A DNA stretch of 8,431 nucleotides, from assembly GCA_934215405.1 (NCBI GenBank), contig CAKPZU010000096.1, forward strand, positions 1-8,431, read 5' to 3'. The notes below the pieces were generated by a model. The model was not told where the DNA came from, ran no database searches, and saw only the letters and a program-made list of their open reading frames with translations. A program made the translations under genes and the position numbers. Shown piece by piece: positions 1 through 6,536 of this stretch (the first letter of the stretch is position 1; every line of letters begins with the position of its first letter). The DNA is from an uncultured Bacilli bacterium (lineage in GTDB: Bacteria > Bacillota_I > Bacilli_A > RFN20 > CAG-631).

Positions 1-1173
1 GATACACATATTAGGCCCTTGAGAAATAGCTTTTGGATTAGAAATATCCATTTGTGGTAGTGGAGCAATTCCAACTTCAAATTTTAATGGTGAAGATTGA
101 TCTGGTAATTGCTTACTAGCACCAGCAGATGAACCAATACCCATAAAAACCTTAGCTGAATCATCACTTAAGTTTGTAAATAAGCTTGAGCAATAGTGTG
201 CACCACTAATTTCACCAGTTGTTAAATAGCCTTTAGAATACCATTCAGCAAACTTTTTAACAAATCCTTTATTTGTATCGTTGTTGAATAAATAATGTTC
301 ACCAGTTGCAGAAGTATATGGAGATCCATATTGTTCACACATTGTAATAAACATATTAGCTTCACTATCAATTCCTAAAGGATAATCATTTGGATATAAG
401 CTTCTTAATTTTCCGCAAACATATTCCATAGAAGTTGTATCATTTGCATCATTTGAGAACCAATGTGTTGGAACACTTAAATTATGTTTATTAAATACAT
501 CTACATTGTAAAACATTAAGTCAGTTGATTTATAAAGTGGAAGAGTATACATTAAATCATCACCATATGATTTTCCCTCATTCCAGTATGAATCAATAAA
601 GTCATCAATTTGCTCATCGCTCATTCCATAAACATAATTGCCATTTTCATCAACTTGATTATTATAAATAAACTTATCTAATGTTTGAACACATCTACTT
701 TTATTATAATAAGCAACATGGTCTGAATAGCAATAAGCTAAATTAGCTTCAAGAGAGTTACTACCAATTTCTGTTTTAATGGCATTTAATACATCATCAT
801 AACCACCTTTTCTATCATGGTTAACAGTGATGTTTGGATACAATTCTTGAAATTCTTCAATATAACTATCAAAAAGCAAACCATATGATGCACTTGAAGA
901 TAAAGAAGTGTATAAATTAATTGTTACAGGTGTGTTAATGTCAAATGATAATTTTGAATCAACACGGCCATCAGTTGAAGAACTTGTTGTTTCACTTGAA
1001 GTTGTTTCACTTGACGAAGTATTTTCACTATCAGTATTTGAATTTTTTATTTCACTAGATGTATTTTCAACATTTGAAGAAGTATCATTTGAATTATTAT
1101 TACATGCAACTAATCCAATTGTAACTAATGAAGACATTAATAAAGTTGTTAATAAATTTAAATTTTTTTTCAT
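1..1173 (-). CDS. ABC transporter substrate-binding lipoprotein, family 1 (C-terminus missing)
   Basis: This is the extracellular binding protein of the carbohydrate-type importer encoded just upstream; 391 codons are open to the window edge, so the 3' end is missing. The ATG at 1173 is preceded by an AGAAAGGAA SD and lies 15 nt after the stop of the MalG-like gene. Residues 1-23 form a lipoprotein signal peptide (Lys-Lys, hydrophobic stretch, lipobox LVAC) with Cys24 as the predicted lipidated residue. A low-complexity Ser/Thr/Asn/Glu linker follows (about 25-72), which would tether the domain to the membrane. The mature domain then begins (TPVTINLYTS, a helix ending in EEFQELYPNITV) and includes a segment around LPLYKSTDLMFYNVDVFNKH, as in UgpB/MalE-like proteins. 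Ligand is not deducible; sugar or a sugar-phosphate is inferred from the partner subunits. These proteins are usually 420-500 residues, so probably the last 50-100 are lost. Confidence 0.92.
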   Translation of the reverse strand, partial: MKKNLNLLTTLLMSSLVTIGLVACNNNSNDTSSNVENTSSEIKNSNTDSENTSSSETTSSETTSSSTDGRVDSKLSFDINTPVTINLYTSLSSSASYGLLFDSYIEEFQELYPNITVNHDRKGGYDDVLNAIKTEIGSNSLEANLAYCYSDHVAYYNKSRCVQTLDKFIYNNQVDENGNYVYGMSDEQIDDFIDSYWNEGKSYGDDLMYTLPLYKSTDLMFYNVDVFNKHNLSVPTHWFSNDANDTTSMEYVCGKLRSLYPNDYPLGIDSEANMFITMCEQYGSPYTSATGEHYLFNNDTNKGFVKKFAEWYSKGYLTTGEISGAHYCSSLFTNLSDDSAKVFMGIGSSAGASKQLPDQSSPLKFEVGIAPLPQMDISNPKAISQGPNMCI

Positions 1174-1188
1174 TTTTCTTTTTCCTTT

Positions 1189-2382
1189 CTATCCCTTTAT
1201 ACCACTACGAGATACACCCTTCATAATATATTTCCTTAAGAAAATAAATACTAAGAAAAGTGGTAATGAAACTAATGCAACAGCTGCCATTTGTGTTGGA
1301 ACCTCTGTCGTTCCATCAGCAGATGTAAAAGCATTCCTTAAACCATTTGTGATAAGCCTATGTGACTTATCAGAAGCAACTAAGTTAGGCCATACGTACG
1401 AGTTCCAAGCTCCCATCATCTTTAAAATTGTAATTGAAATTAAAGTAGGAAGTGAAAGTGGAACCATAATCTTAAGCAAATATTTAAAATCACTTGTACC
1501 ATCTACCTTAGCAGCTAAATATAATTCATTTGGAATTTGTAAGAAGTTTTGCCTTAGTAAGTAAATATAGAATACTGATACTAAAAATGGAATAATCAAA
1601 ACTGCAAATGTATCCTTCCAATGAAGTTGTGAAATTGTAGCATAGTTAGTAATAGTAAATAGTTCACCTGGAATCATCATTGTAGCAAGTAAAGCTGCAA
1701 ATAATGTTGACTTTCCTTTAAACTCTAAGCGAGCAAAAGCAAAGGCAGACAAAACAGTAATAATCAATGATAGTATTGTAGAAACAATTCCGACATAAAC
1801 TGTATTTACAAATAAAGTCCCTAAATTCTTTGATACAAAGGCATCCTTATAATTTGAAAAACGAACTTCTTGTGGCCAAAATGTTGGAATAGTTTGTTTA
1901 TATTCATCATATGTTTTCAATGATGTATTTATCATCCAATAAAATGGGAACAAGATAATAACTGCCATAATAATTAAGAATAGATAAATCAAAGATGTTA
2001 CTATTATTTTTGATATTTTCGAATTAAGTTCAATTGATTTTAATTCATATTCTTCAATTAAAAGTGTAAAAGTACTATCAATCTTTTTACCTACATTTAT
2101 TATTTCTTTAATTTTTTTGTTAGTAAGGTAATTAATAATACCAAAGCAAATTGCAAAAATTGAAAAAATTAAAGTAAATATAAATAAAACTAGTGAGTCT
2201 TTAAAGTTTTTAAAAGTTGCAAAATAGAAAATCAATAAAATAATTGCAAATACTAACATCCCAACAAAAATCCATTTTGTTATATCTGCTGTTTTTTGGC
2301 TTTTCTTGTATGCACCTTTTAAATGTATTATTTTTTCTTCATCATTAAGTTGATTTAAAGTATTTTTTTCATTTTCATTCAT
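1189..2382 (-). CDS. Carbohydrate ABC transporter permease, MalG/UgpE-like, with extra N-terminal membrane domain
   Basis: Inner-membrane channel subunit of the CUT1-type importer. The conserved permease core covers about residues 125-397. It begins with a helix running into LFPFYWMINTSLK and has the EAA loop that docks on the ATPase at 286-311 (YLAAKVDGTSDFKYLLKI, then VPLSLP). The last helix is about 364-383 and the tail is MKGVSRSGIKG. Family members are usually 270-290 residues; this one has 397 because of a leader of about 120 residues. The leader contains a charged N-terminus, two predicted helices (about 36-54 and 62-86) and a charged linker (about 88-124). The start is well supported: the ATG at 2382 sits 8 nt after AGGAGG, and that SD overlaps the TAG stop of the preceding permease. 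There is no comparable internal start. Other helices lie at about 188-216, 226-245, 256-278 and 306-322. Role of the extension is unknown. Confidence 0.94.
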   Translation of the reverse strand: MNENEKNTLNQLNDEEKIIHLKGAYKKSQKTADITKWIFVGMLVFAIILLIFYFATFKNFKDSLVLFIFTLIFSIFAICFGIINYLTNKKIKEIINVGKKIDSTFTLLIEEYELKSIELNSKISKIIVTSLIYLFLIIMAVIILFPFYWMINTSLKTYDEYKQTIPTFWPQEVRFSNYKDAFVSKNLGTLFVNTVYVGIVSTILSLIITVLSAFAFARLEFKGKSTLFAALLATMMIPGELFTITNYATISQLHWKDTFAVLIIPFLVSVFYIYLLRQNFLQIPNELYLAAKVDGTSDFKYLLKIMVPLSLPTLISITILKMMGAWNSYVWPNLVASDKSHRLITNGLRNAFTSADGTTEVPTQMAAVALVSLPLFLVFIFLRKYIMKGVSRSGIKG

Positions 2383-2394
2383 TCTTAAATCCTC

Positions 2395-3444
2395 CTAATA
2401 ATGTACTTTCTTGCTTGATACATATAAATTAACTAATGTAATTACAAAGATTATAAAGAATAAAATTAATGAAGCAGCTGAAGCAACTCCATAATTAGAC
2501 TTTGCTAAAGCATCATAAATGTACCCAACAATTGTATCAAGTCTCTTTGTAGCATCACCTGATGGGCCACGAGTTTCACCATATATACCAATTACACTTG
2601 AGTATTCTTTAAATCCACCAATAAAGCTTGTAATAACAACATAAGCAATCATTGGAGATAAAAGAGGCACTGTAATTCGTCTAAATATTGTAAATCTACT
2701 AGCGCCATCAATTTTTGCTGCATCATAATATTGTTTATTAACTGATTGCAAGCCCCCAAGTAAAATCAATATTTTAAATGGTAAAGCATTCCAAACAATA
2801 TATATAACTAAAACCGCTATATTTGCACTATAAGATGAAGCGGTAGTATTTATCCAAATAATTGGATCAATCTTTAAAAAGATTAAAAAGTTATTAATAA
2901 TTCCCCAAGAGTCAGCTGTATAGCCGGTTTGATACATAATACCATTTCTTTCTTCTAATTTTGAAAGGTATAAGTCCTTTGGAGTTTTTCCTGTCGCGAG
3001 GACATCTTCAACATATTTTGCATAATCACTTTCATATCTTAAGTTTACAATATTAAACATCATAGCAAATACCATACCAATAGCAATAGTGTTAGTAACA
3101 TATGGTAAGAAGAAAATTGTTTGAAGTAATTTTGAAAACTTAGTAATAGAATTTAAAAATACGGCAATGATTAGTGCTAAGATGCAAGAAATCGGTACTG
3201 TCAAAATACAAAGTAATGACGTGTTTTTTAAACATTTTAAGAAATCTTGCTCTGTTAATACTGATGAGAAATTACTTAAATTGAAATAATAAGTTTCACC
3301 AGCAACACTACCAGATGGATTATAGCCAGCTAAAAACGCAAAGTGAAATGTATTAATAATTGGCCATATTGTAAAAATTAATAATAGGATTAAAGCCGGA
3401 GCTAAATATATCCAAGCTTTCCATTTATGTTGCGCATCTACCAT
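2395..3444 (-). CDS. Carbohydrate ABC transporter permease, MalF/UgpA-like
   Basis: First of the two channel subunits of the importer, 349 residues. The N-terminus WKAWIYLAPALILLLIFTIWP is typical of UgpA/MalF-type permeases without the extra MalF helices. The core continues with FFLPYVTNTIAIGMVF (about 111-126) and the EAA loop at 239-264 (YYDAAKIDGASRFTIF, then RRITVPLLSP). The final helix, about 321-341, ends in VSSKKVHY. Most relatives are near 290-310 residues. The excess is largely a polar insertion at about 136-182, between the helix ending MMFN and the conserved WGIINNFL, likely an extracytoplasmic loop. The ATG at 3444 follows the ATPase stop by 3 nt. Its GAGGAA SD is formed by the last two Glu codons of the ATPase gene, so the two are almost certainly translationally coupled and made in balanced amounts. 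Confidence 0.94.
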   Translation of the reverse strand: MVDAQHKWKAWIYLAPALILLLIFTIWPIINTFHFAFLAGYNPSGSVAGETYYFNLSNFSSVLTEQDFLKCLKNTSLLCILTVPISCILALIIAVFLNSITKFSKLLQTIFFLPYVTNTIAIGMVFAMMFNIVNLRYESDYAKYVEDVLATGKTPKDLYLSKLEERNGIMYQTGYTADSWGIINNFLIFLKIDPIIWINTTASSYSANIAVLVIYIVWNALPFKILILLGGLQSVNKQYYDAAKIDGASRFTIFRRITVPLLSPMIAYVVITSFIGGFKEYSSVIGIYGETRGPSGDATKRLDTIVGYIYDALAKSNYGVASAASLILFFIIFVITLVNLYVSSKKVHY

Positions 3445-3447
3445 AAA

Positions 3448-4539
3448 CTATTCCTCATTTAAATAAATACGAGTTTCATCATCTTTTCTAAATAAGAAGA
3501 CTTTATTTGGTTTTAGATTAAATTTTACAATCTTTAATGAAGGATCAACTTTAATATCCGAATCAATTATTGAACGAATATTAACTGATTGAGCTTTAGG
3601 ATGAGTAGAAACTATAGAACTATCTCTTCCCATTACTTCAAGTGAACGCATATCACAAGTTAATACTCCATCATTTGGAGCATAAATAAATCCTTCTGGA
3701 CGAATACCAACAGATACTTCAATATCTTCATTAACATTTACATCCATAATTTTTTCATGTCCAATGAATAGTTGTTTATCTTTAATATATCCATCAAAAA
3801 CATTAATTGGTGGGGTACCTAAAAACTTTGCAACAAATAAATTAACAGGATTATCATAAACATTTTGAGGCTTATCAATTTGTTGAACAACGCCAAGTTT
3901 CATAACAACAATCATATCAGAAATACTCATAGCTTCCTCTTGGTCATGAGTTACGAAAATTGTTGTAACCTTTGTTTCTCTTTGGATACGTCTAATTTCT
4001 TCACGAGTTTGTAATCTTAAACGAGCATCCAAATTTGAAAGTGGCTCATCAAGTAATAAAACCTTTGGATTTTTAACTAAAGCACGAGCAATAGCAACAC
4101 GTTGTTGTTGACCACCAGATAATTGACTTGGCTTTCTTTCAAGATAATTATCAAGTTGAACAAGGCGAGCTGCAGCTAATGTCCTTTCAATAATTTCTGC
4201 CTTAGGGACCTTCATATTTTGTAAAGGAAACATAATATTTTCCTTAACTGTCATATGAGGATACAAAGCATAGTTTTGGAAAACTAAACCAACACCTCTT
4301 TTTTCTGGAGTTAGGTTAGTAACATCGTCATCACCAAAATAGATTTTTCCAGAAGTTGGTTTTAAAAGTCCACTTAACATAAATAAAGTTGTTGATTTAC
4401 CACACCCTGAAGGGCCAAGTAAACCAATAAGCTTTCCATCAGGAATTTCATAAGTAAAATTGCTTACAGCAGTAGTTTCGCTATCTCCCTTATTTCTTCC
4501 TGGGAAAATTTTTGTCAAATTTTCTAATTTAACTTTCAT
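3448..4539 (-). CDS. Carbohydrate ABC transporter ATP-binding protein, UgpC/MsmX/MalK family
   Basis: Cytoplasmic ATPase that powers the importer encoded downstream, 363 residues, full length for the family. All nucleotide-binding motifs are intact: Walker A GPSGCGKST (42-50), Q-loop Gln88 in VFQNYALYPHMTV, signature LSGGQQQR (140-147), Walker B LLLDEP (161-166), D-loop SNLD (168-171) and switch His198 in FVTHDQEEAMS. The C-terminal third (about 240-363) is the MalK-type regulatory/TOBE region, with VGIRPEGF at 277-284. The ATG at 4539 is preceded by a strong GGGGAGGAA SD. It is the first gene of the four-gene import operon and has a 133-nt upstream gap with a candidate promoter and inverted repeat. 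In some Firmicutes one such ATPase serves several importers; here a dedicated one is encoded with its own permeases. Automatic pipelines would probably call it UgpC, but glycerol-3-phosphate specificity is not shown. Confidence 0.96.
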   Translation of the reverse strand: MKVKLENLTKIFPGRNKGDSETTAVSNFTYEIPDGKLIGLLGPSGCGKSTTLFMLSGLLKPTSGKIYFGDDDVTNLTPEKRGVGLVFQNYALYPHMTVKENIMFPLQNMKVPKAEIIERTLAAARLVQLDNYLERKPSQLSGGQQQRVAIARALVKNPKVLLLDEPLSNLDARLRLQTREEIRRIQRETKVTTIFVTHDQEEAMSISDMIVVMKLGVVQQIDKPQNVYDNPVNLFVAKFLGTPPINVFDGYIKDKQLFIGHEKIMDVNVNEDIEVSVGIRPEGFIYAPNDGVLTCDMRSLEVMGRDSSIVSTHPKAQSVNIRSIIDSDIKVDPSLKIVKFNLKPNKVFLFRKDDETRIYLNEE

Positions 4540-4600
4540 TTTTTAAAAATTCCTCCCCAAAATATTTTTAAGATACAATGGATGCTTTACTTCACATTCA

Positions 4601-4614
4601 TGTATATACTATCA
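4601..4614 (-). promoter_or_regulatory. Leader motif TGATAGT-ATATACA shared with the operon at 6366
   Basis: Read on the minus strand this is TGATAGT directly followed by ATATACA, 62 nt upstream of the ATPase start codon. The same two 7-mers, separated by a single C, occur in the leader of the other operon at 6352-6366. It may be a common regulator site; see findings. Confidence 0.35.
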
Positions 4615-4618
4615 TAAT

Positions 4619-4636
4619 TCTTTTCTTTAGAAAAGA
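4619..4636. repeat. Inverted repeat in ABC operon leader (candidate operator)
   Basis: Perfect 7-bp arms around a 4-nt spacer: TCTTTTC-TTTA-GAAAAGA. It lies within the candidate promoter region of the import operon, overlapping the proposed -10 at 4626-4631. There is no T-tract after it on either strand, so it does not look like a terminator. A repressor site is the natural reading, but the regulator is unknown and short AT-rich palindromes do arise by chance. Confidence 0.4.
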
Positions 4637-4654
4637 TAATAATAATTTAGTCAA
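4626..4654 (-). promoter_or_regulatory. Candidate promoter of the ABC import operon
   Basis: A -35 like TTGACT (4649-4654) is followed after 17 nt by a weak -10 TCTAAA (4626-4631). An alternative -10 is TATGAT at 4611-4616, which lacks a good -35. The gap between the Phd-like gene and the ATPase gene holds no obvious terminator, so read-through from upstream is also possible. The presence of some promoter here is likely; its exact position is uncertain. Confidence 0.4.
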
Positions 4655-4672
4655 TAATAATAGTTTAAAACG

Positions 4673-5101
4673 TTACTTTTTCTTTTTAGTTTTACAATAA
4701 ACTAGAATATTCTTTACGTCTTCTATACTTTCGCATAAAAGAATGTTAAATATATATGGCAACTTACTTTTTATGTTTTGCCCATAATAGTAAAACATAA
4801 AGTTATCATACACCTCATTTGCATAATTAATTAAAGCTTCACATAAAGCATTTAATGCTTCAACTTTACTTTCACCTTCGCCAAAGACATCAAGATCACT
4901 TGCCCTATAAATCCATTTTTTTTCACTTTCCATTGAAGAAACATTAATTTTTGCATATTCAAGCATCATTGACATCAAAGATTTTTCAACTAAAACTGCT
5001 TCATATTTTCTTCTTTTTAAAATAAGTGGCTTTTCATGGATAACAGAATCAAAGAATGAACTCATATCTTTTCTTGCATCTGTAACATTAATAGATTTCA
5101 T
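4673..5101 (-). CDS. Phd/YefM-like antitoxin-type protein with HicB-like C-terminal half
   Basis: Small 142-residue protein. Residues 1-45 (INVTDARKDMSSFFDSVIHE, then a basic KRRKYEAVLV strand) match the Phd/YefM antitoxin fold, which binds DNA as a dimer. Residues about 58-135 (DLDVFGEGESKVEALNALCE, then YANEVYDNFMFYY) recall HicB-like antitoxin domains and the C-terminal part of some RelB-annotated Firmicute proteins. It ends in a Lys-rich tail. The reading frame extends to a TTG at 5104, but the ATG at 5101 is preferred because it sits 7 nt after AGGAGGT. It follows the repeat protein by 35 nt and probably shares its promoter. No RelE/YoeB/Doc-like toxin is encoded on either side; the downstream gene is a transporter ATPase. 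It could be a solitary antitoxin, a regulator, or one whose toxin is elsewhere. The family assignment is from motif memory only. Confidence 0.65.
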   Translation of the reverse strand: MKSINVTDARKDMSSFFDSVIHEKPLILKRRKYEAVLVEKSLMSMMLEYAKINVSSMESEKKWIYRASDLDVFGEGESKVEALNALCEALINYANEVYDNFMFYYYGQNIKSKLPYIFNILLCESIEDVKNILVYCKTKKKK

Positions 5102-5136
5102 CAATTATACCTCCTTTAAAACGCAAAAGAAATAAA

Positions 5137-6327
5137 TTAGTCTAAGACCAATTTATTATCTTGATGCTTGTTATTATATTCTTCAACTTTTGCTTTAAGA
5201 AGGCTCATTGATTTTTCATCAATAAAGGCCTTTTGCTCGCCAGTCAATTTATTATATTCATCAACTAATGCCTTAATTTGTCCATCAGTATATGGCTTTT
5301 CATTACCCTTTTCATCTAATAATGTGTCATTTAGTTTAAAGTCAATATATTGAAGTGCCATTACCTTATTATATAGTTGGTTCAAAGTATCTATATTATT
5401 TACCTTAGCTTGTTGTTCTACGCTTAAAGTAGCTAATGATTGTTTTGCTTTATTAATTTTAAAATAATCAGTAGATTTTAAATTTTCAAGTTTTGGAAGC
5501 TTATCAATAGTATTTTCAACAACCTTAACATCATAAGTTAATAAAGCTTCTTGATATACATCATAATTTGAAATTAAAGCAATATCTTCTTCATTTAATA
5601 AAGAAATTGTAGTTTTAATTAAATCAAGTTGCTTTTTAGAATTTATTGTAATTTCGCCCAAATCATTTATTAGACCTATAACACTTTGATAAGAAACACC
5701 CTCATAAGTTGTTCCATTATAAACATATGTATGGACATTTTTATAATTATTTTTAAATATTTCTGTTAAAGCATTAATTGGGGCATGGCGAGGGTTATTT
5801 TTGTAATATGTCAAATAAGTAAAATCATTCTCTCCAACTAATGAAAAACAATCTCTATCAAAATATTCAGAAAAGTTTGTATATGTATCACCATCAATAA
5901 AGAATTCATAAATCATGCCAAATTTTAAAATTTCATCATAAAGTTCATTACCTTCTGAATCTTTAATAGTTTCACCTTTATCATCAACCTTGACAACTTT
6001 TTCCCTATTTGGATTAAATCCTAAAGTAATAGCATAAGATGAATTACCAGAAAAATTATCTCCCATTAAATGTGATGAATATTTTCTAGGTAAAATAGAT
6101 GTTAAATTTAACTCTTCATTAATAGTTGGATAATTTTCACCCTTTGAATTTTGCCCTAGGCTATTAAAATATGTATTTACTTCTTTTTCAAAATTAAGTT
6201 CAACTTTTTTTACATCATTTACGTATTTTGTGTGCTGCATTCCAGCCACAAAAGCCCAAATAATTCCTAAAAGAGGAATAATAGATAAAACAGCATAGCC
6301 AATAAATTTATTTTCCTTTTTTGCCAT
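5137..6327 (-). CDS. Membrane-anchored extracellular protein with degenerate helical repeats, function unknown
   Basis: I do not recognise a specific family for this 396-residue protein. A short basic N-terminus (MAKKENK) is followed by one hydrophobic helix (about 8-30). There is no lipobox, so it is probably an uncleaved anchor or signal peptide with the rest outside the cell. Residues 31-210 form a polar domain with no motif I know. The C-terminal 180 residues carry three divergent copies (about 217-263, 268-325, 346-386) of a helical module common in Firmicute surface proteins: a loop near LP, a helix with A..Y..L, then QKA.V.N or a similar turn. Clearest is the third (VDEYNKLTGEQKAFID). 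Start choice: the reading frame opens at a GTG (6342), but that codon is next to the GAGGAG SD; the ATG at 6327, 7 nt after it, is the real start. It is first in its operon, before the Phd-like gene. Confidence 0.78.
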   Translation of the reverse strand: MAKKENKFIGYAVLSIIPLLGIIWAFVAGMQHTKYVNDVKKVELNFEKEVNTYFNSLGQNSKGENYPTINEELNLTSILPRKYSSHLMGDNFSGNSSYAITLGFNPNREKVVKVDDKGETIKDSEGNELYDEILKFGMIYEFFIDGDTYTNFSEYFDRDCFSLVGENDFTYLTYYKNNPRHAPINALTEIFKNNYKNVHTYVYNGTTYEGVSYQSVIGLINDLGEITINSKKQLDLIKTTISLLNEEDIALISNYDVYQEALLTYDVKVVENTIDKLPKLENLKSTDYFKINKAKQSLATLSVEQQAKVNNIDTLNQLYNKVMALQYIDFKLNDTLLDEKGNEKPYTDGQIKALVDEYNKLTGEQKAFIDEKSMSLLKAKVEEYNNKHQDNKLVLD

Positions 6328-6334
6328 ATTTATT

Positions 6335-6340
6335 CTCCTC
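6335..6340 (-). promoter_or_regulatory. Ribosome binding site that fixes the start at 6327
   Basis: GAGGAG on the minus strand lies 7 nt before the ATG at 6327. It excludes the in-frame GTG at 6342 as the start, since that codon precedes the SD and would add only the residues it encodes (MRRIN). Confidence 0.8.
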
Positions 6341-6341
6341 A

Positions 6342-6359
6342 CATATACTATTGTATATG
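6342..6359. repeat. Inverted repeat in the leader of the repeat-protein operon
   Basis: Perfect 7-bp arms, CATATAC-TATT-GTATATG on the plus strand, ending one base before the GAGGAG SD. It lies about 6-23 nt downstream of the predicted transcription start. It could be a repressor operator or an RNA hairpin next to the ribosome binding site. One arm overlaps the motif shared with the ABC operon leader. Confidence 0.5.
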
Positions 6360-6366
6360 ACTATCA
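6352..6366 (-). promoter_or_regulatory. Leader motif TGATAGT-C-ATATACA shared with the ABC operon
   Basis: On the minus strand TGATAGT, one C, then ATATACA. It begins 5 nt after the -10 element, so it spans the expected transcription start. The second occurrence, without the C, is at 4601-4614. Confidence 0.35.
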
Positions 6367-6371
6367 AAACT

Positions 6372-6400
6372 ATTCTACATTAATATTTTAAACTTGTCAA
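6372..6400 (-). promoter_or_regulatory. Sigma-70 (SigA) type promoter
   Basis: Perfect -35 TTGACA (6395-6400), 17-nt spacer and -10 TAGAAT (6372-6377, five of six consensus). Transcription would start near 6365, giving a leader of about 38 nt to the ATG at 6327. It sits downstream of the terminator at 6482-6529, so the repeat protein and the Phd-like gene form a new transcription unit. Confidence 0.82.
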
Positions 6401-6436
6401 TTAACATTAATCTTGATAGCACTTTTATCATGTAAT

Positions 6437-6448
6437 AAATGTACATTT
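6437..6448. repeat. 12-bp perfect palindrome with TGTACA core
   Basis: AAATGTACATTT, 37 bp upstream of the -35 at 6395-6400; an ATGTA at 6430-6434 partly mirrors the TACAT at 6442-6446. The rest of the gap from 6401 to 6481 shows nothing else I can support. TGTACA cores are known in the operator of the E. coli yefM-yoeB operon; whether that is relevant here is inference. Confidence 0.35.
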
Positions 6449-6481
6449 TGACTAATAATTTTAATATGTTTCATCATTTTT

Positions 6482-6529
6482 AACAAATAAAGGAAAGAAT
6501 TGTTGGAAAACACCAAGCTAATTCTTTCC
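6482..6529 (-). terminator. Intrinsic terminator after the alaS-ruvX-DUF1292-GNAT operon
   Basis: Perfect 10-bp outer stem (GGAAAGAATT at 6520-6529 on the minus strand pairing with AATTCTTTCC at 6492-6501). A further inner TTGG/CCAA pairing closes a TGTTTT loop. The stem is followed by the T-rich tract TTTATTTGTT. It begins 7 nt after the GNAT stop codon. Confidence 0.85.
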
Positions 6530-6536
6530 ATTAATT

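Noticed and set aside
908..1564. Plus-strand open frame of 218 codons
   Set aside because: It lies antisense across the binding-protein and MalG-like genes, has no recognisable domain, and follows from the AT-rich reverse complement of Ser/Thr/Glu codons.
4540..4672. Terminator after the Phd-like gene
   Set aside because: The only good inverted repeat (4619-4636) has no T-tract and is made of weak pairs; it fits an operator better.
4660..4680. CcpA cre-like site around AACG at the end of the Phd-like gene
   Set aside because: The central AACG is present but the flanking TG and CA of the consensus are both missing.
5168..5353. Plus-strand open frame of 61 codons
   Set aside because: It is antisense to the C-terminal repeats of the anchored protein, with no SD or similarity that would support it.
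6328..6342. GTG start at 6342 for the anchored protein
   Set aside because: The codon sits immediately before the GAGGAG SD; the ATG at 6327 has ideal spacing.
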